Assembly: GCF_000512585.2 (NCBI RefSeq)
Contig: NC_089241.1
Span: forward strand, 5,102,001 to 5,166,000
Direction of reading: 5' to 3'
From: Kwoniella bestiolae CBS 10118
Taxonomy: Eukaryota; Basidiomycota; Tremellomycetes; Tremellales; Cryptococcaceae
DNA length: 64,000 nt
Shown: piece by piece, positions 62,464 to 64,000 of the stretch
Layout of the letters: each line of letters begins with the position of its first letter
How positions within the stretch are numbered: position 1 is the stretch's first letter
Position numbers and translations under genes: made by a program
The notes under the pieces: generated by a model
What the model was told of the DNA's origin: nothing
Database searches by the model: none
The model's input: only the letters and a program-made list of their open reading frames with translations

Positions 62464-64000
62464 ATGGCTTTGATGGCCCAAGAGGAGGATGTCGATTTAT
62501 CGGCTTTACCCCTTCAATTTCTTGATGTGAGTTTAGCCTCTCCCCTCCATTCCGCATTCATCGCGTAGTACTGATATCCTCCCTCACCAGGCATACCCTT
62601 ACCCAGCATTCGTCCTGCTCGTGCCCATAACATCAGCCAAAACCCGTCCCAAATTCATATCGAGAGACACGGATATCACGATTAGAAACTATCACGGTAA
62701 TGATCCGTACGACGATGTATCTCCTCTCGGTGGACCATCGCGTCAACCCTTCCCATCCAATCCTGTGACGTGGGGGAACGCGAGATGGTATCAACTCACT
62801 CAGGGCAGATTGATAGGTGATTGTATAGATATGAACGTGCAGAATAGATTACAAGCTTGGATAGAGGGCGAGAGTGAGCCTGAGGAATATAAATCTTCTT
62901 CTTCTTCCTCGTCTTCCTCGTCACCCGGGTTAGGCTTGGAAGGTGGATTCAAGCTCGATATCAAGTGGCCAAAGCCTTGCTCCCTATACCTGGCAAAGAC
63001 AATATTACCCCTCTCGCCCCCTTCGACCACTCATGCCTTTTGCGTGATAACCTCCCAAAAGATCAACGAAGCCTCTCCCCCCACAACGTCCACCACATCC
63101 TCACCGCGATTATCCTGGTCAAACCTCACTTCCCCTACCGAGAGACCCTCGAATCCAAATTTGAGATCATCCGCATCCACCCAATTTAGAAATACGCTAG
63201 AAGGGAAACGGCAGCATCGGCAATCTGACACATCCCAAGGCAGATCATCATCATTCTCGTCCAGCGCCGATACCGGATCATCCGGTAATTTAGATCACAG
63301 GAATTCAACTTCAACAGGATACAGGTCCTCCTTCGATGTTGGTCCTTCGGCATCCCAGGCGGGTTCTCCATCAAATACACCTGGTCCAGTCACGACTCCC
63401 AGTCTCAGCTTGAACCCCAATCCCAATCCCGATTCGAACACTCATTCTTATTTCAGTAATTCGATCTGGGGAACATCAGGCAAATCATCCACAAAATTCA
63501 AGGAGGAGAAGGAGAAAGACAGGGAAGGCAGCAGTGACAAGATCAGGTCTAGATCGAGTAGAAGGCGGGACTCACCTCATGGATCTAGAGTCCCGTCGTT
63601 GCAAGCGAGAGCGCCAAACGATAACCAGGCTGATCATTTTTGGCAACTGGTTGAAACGATCGATTGGTCAAAGACACCCTTGGGTGATAGATCCTCGTGG
63701 AGGGATGTCATCGATCCACTGTTGTCGGTCACTTTCGAATCGAGATCTTCTGACTGTCTTTGGTTAGGTCCAGAATTACAACTGATGTAGTGAGTGCATG
63801 CACCTATCTATCCGGGAATGGGGAGAACTGATGGAGCATTTTCCTCGCAGTAACAAAGGTTATAGTCTCTTGCTTGACCATCCAAAGTCGTTCGGTGCTC
63901 CAGCAAGAGAGGCTTGGGCGTCTATCTGGCCTACAATCGAACCCTATGTCCAAAGTTGTCTCTCTGGGACACCCGTTTACAAAGATAATGATCCGATCTT
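62464..64000 (+). CDS. 5' part of a PAS-containing protein, probably a hybrid histidine kinase (truncated by the window)
   Basis: Exons 62464-62526, 62591-63789 and 63851 to beyond the window. The protein begins MALMAQEEDVDLSALPLQFL, then has a PAS-like start (DAYPYPAFVLLVPITSAKT), a poly-Ser stretch, about 250 low-complexity residues, and then the block VETIDWSKTPLGDRSSWRDV, CLWLGPELQLMYNKGYSLLL, DHPKSFGAPAREAWASIWPT and IEPYVQSCLSGTPVYKDNDP. This W..TPLG..SSW and YN.GY....KHP..G.P..E.W pattern is typical of the PAS region of fungal two-component hybrid kinases (Tco-type in Cryptococcus). The kinase and receiver domains would lie past 64000, so the kinase call is an inference. Confidence 0.7.

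Overview
The window is a 64 kb piece of a fungal nuclear chromosome. It most likely comes from a basidiomycete yeast of the Tremellales (Cryptococcus/Kwoniella-like). Reasons: almost every gene is broken by many short introns (about 40-250 nt, donors mostly GTGAGT/GTAAGT, CTGAC/CTAAC branch sites, CAG/TAG acceptors); spacing is compact on both strands; a SERCA-type calcium pump is present, which budding yeast lacks; and several gene families are typical of basidiomycetes. The genus is my inference. I see no transposon, CRISPR array, rRNA or convincing tRNA gene. Coordinates given for genes run from start codon to stop codon and include introns. Splice sites were placed by hand from consensus plus reading-frame continuity.

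Layout, left to right: L-rhamnose mutarotase (+); a 2.7 kb gap; a seven-helix GPCR with a very long third cytoplasmic loop (+); a DUF952 protein (-); a Lys/Ser/Pro-rich, probably nuclear protein (+); a 1,666-residue membrane-anchored protein with three START-like domains (-); an Ssp120/nucleobindin-like EF-hand protein (+); an 87-residue small protein (-); an Mgr3-like mitochondrial TPR protein (-); 5-hydroxyisourate hydrolase (-); eIF2B alpha (+); a long disordered protein with a CUE-like C-terminus (-); dynactin p62 (-); CDK1/Cdc28 (+); tRNA-splicing endonuclease subunit Sen34 (-); LSM2 (+); COQ2 (+); an M50B-like membrane metallopeptidase (-); an SDR oxidoreductase (+); two tandem paralogues of an unknown 'FIGWW' family (-,-); SERCA Ca2+-ATPase (+); a Rap/Rsr1-like GTPase (-); a wax-synthase-like MBOAT protein (-); casein kinase I (-); LSM8 (+); a Whi5/Nrm1-like cell-cycle repressor (+); and the 5' part of a PAS-containing protein, probably a hybrid histidine kinase, cut by the window edge (+).

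Most genes are conserved housekeeping genes and there is no operon-like cluster. Some functional neighbourhoods stand out. RNA processing: Sen34 and LSM2 are divergent with a 333 bp shared promoter, and LSM8 lies 22 kb away. Cell cycle and signalling: CDK1, the Whi5-like protein, casein kinase I, the Rap-like GTPase, the GPCR and the histidine kinase. Mitochondrial and lipid functions: the Mgr3-like protein, COQ2, the START protein and the wax-synthase-like protein. Eight gene pairs are divergent with short shared promoters, three of which carry a CACGTG E-box. The least-described items are the triple-START protein, the FIGWW tandem paralogues and the M50B-like protein.
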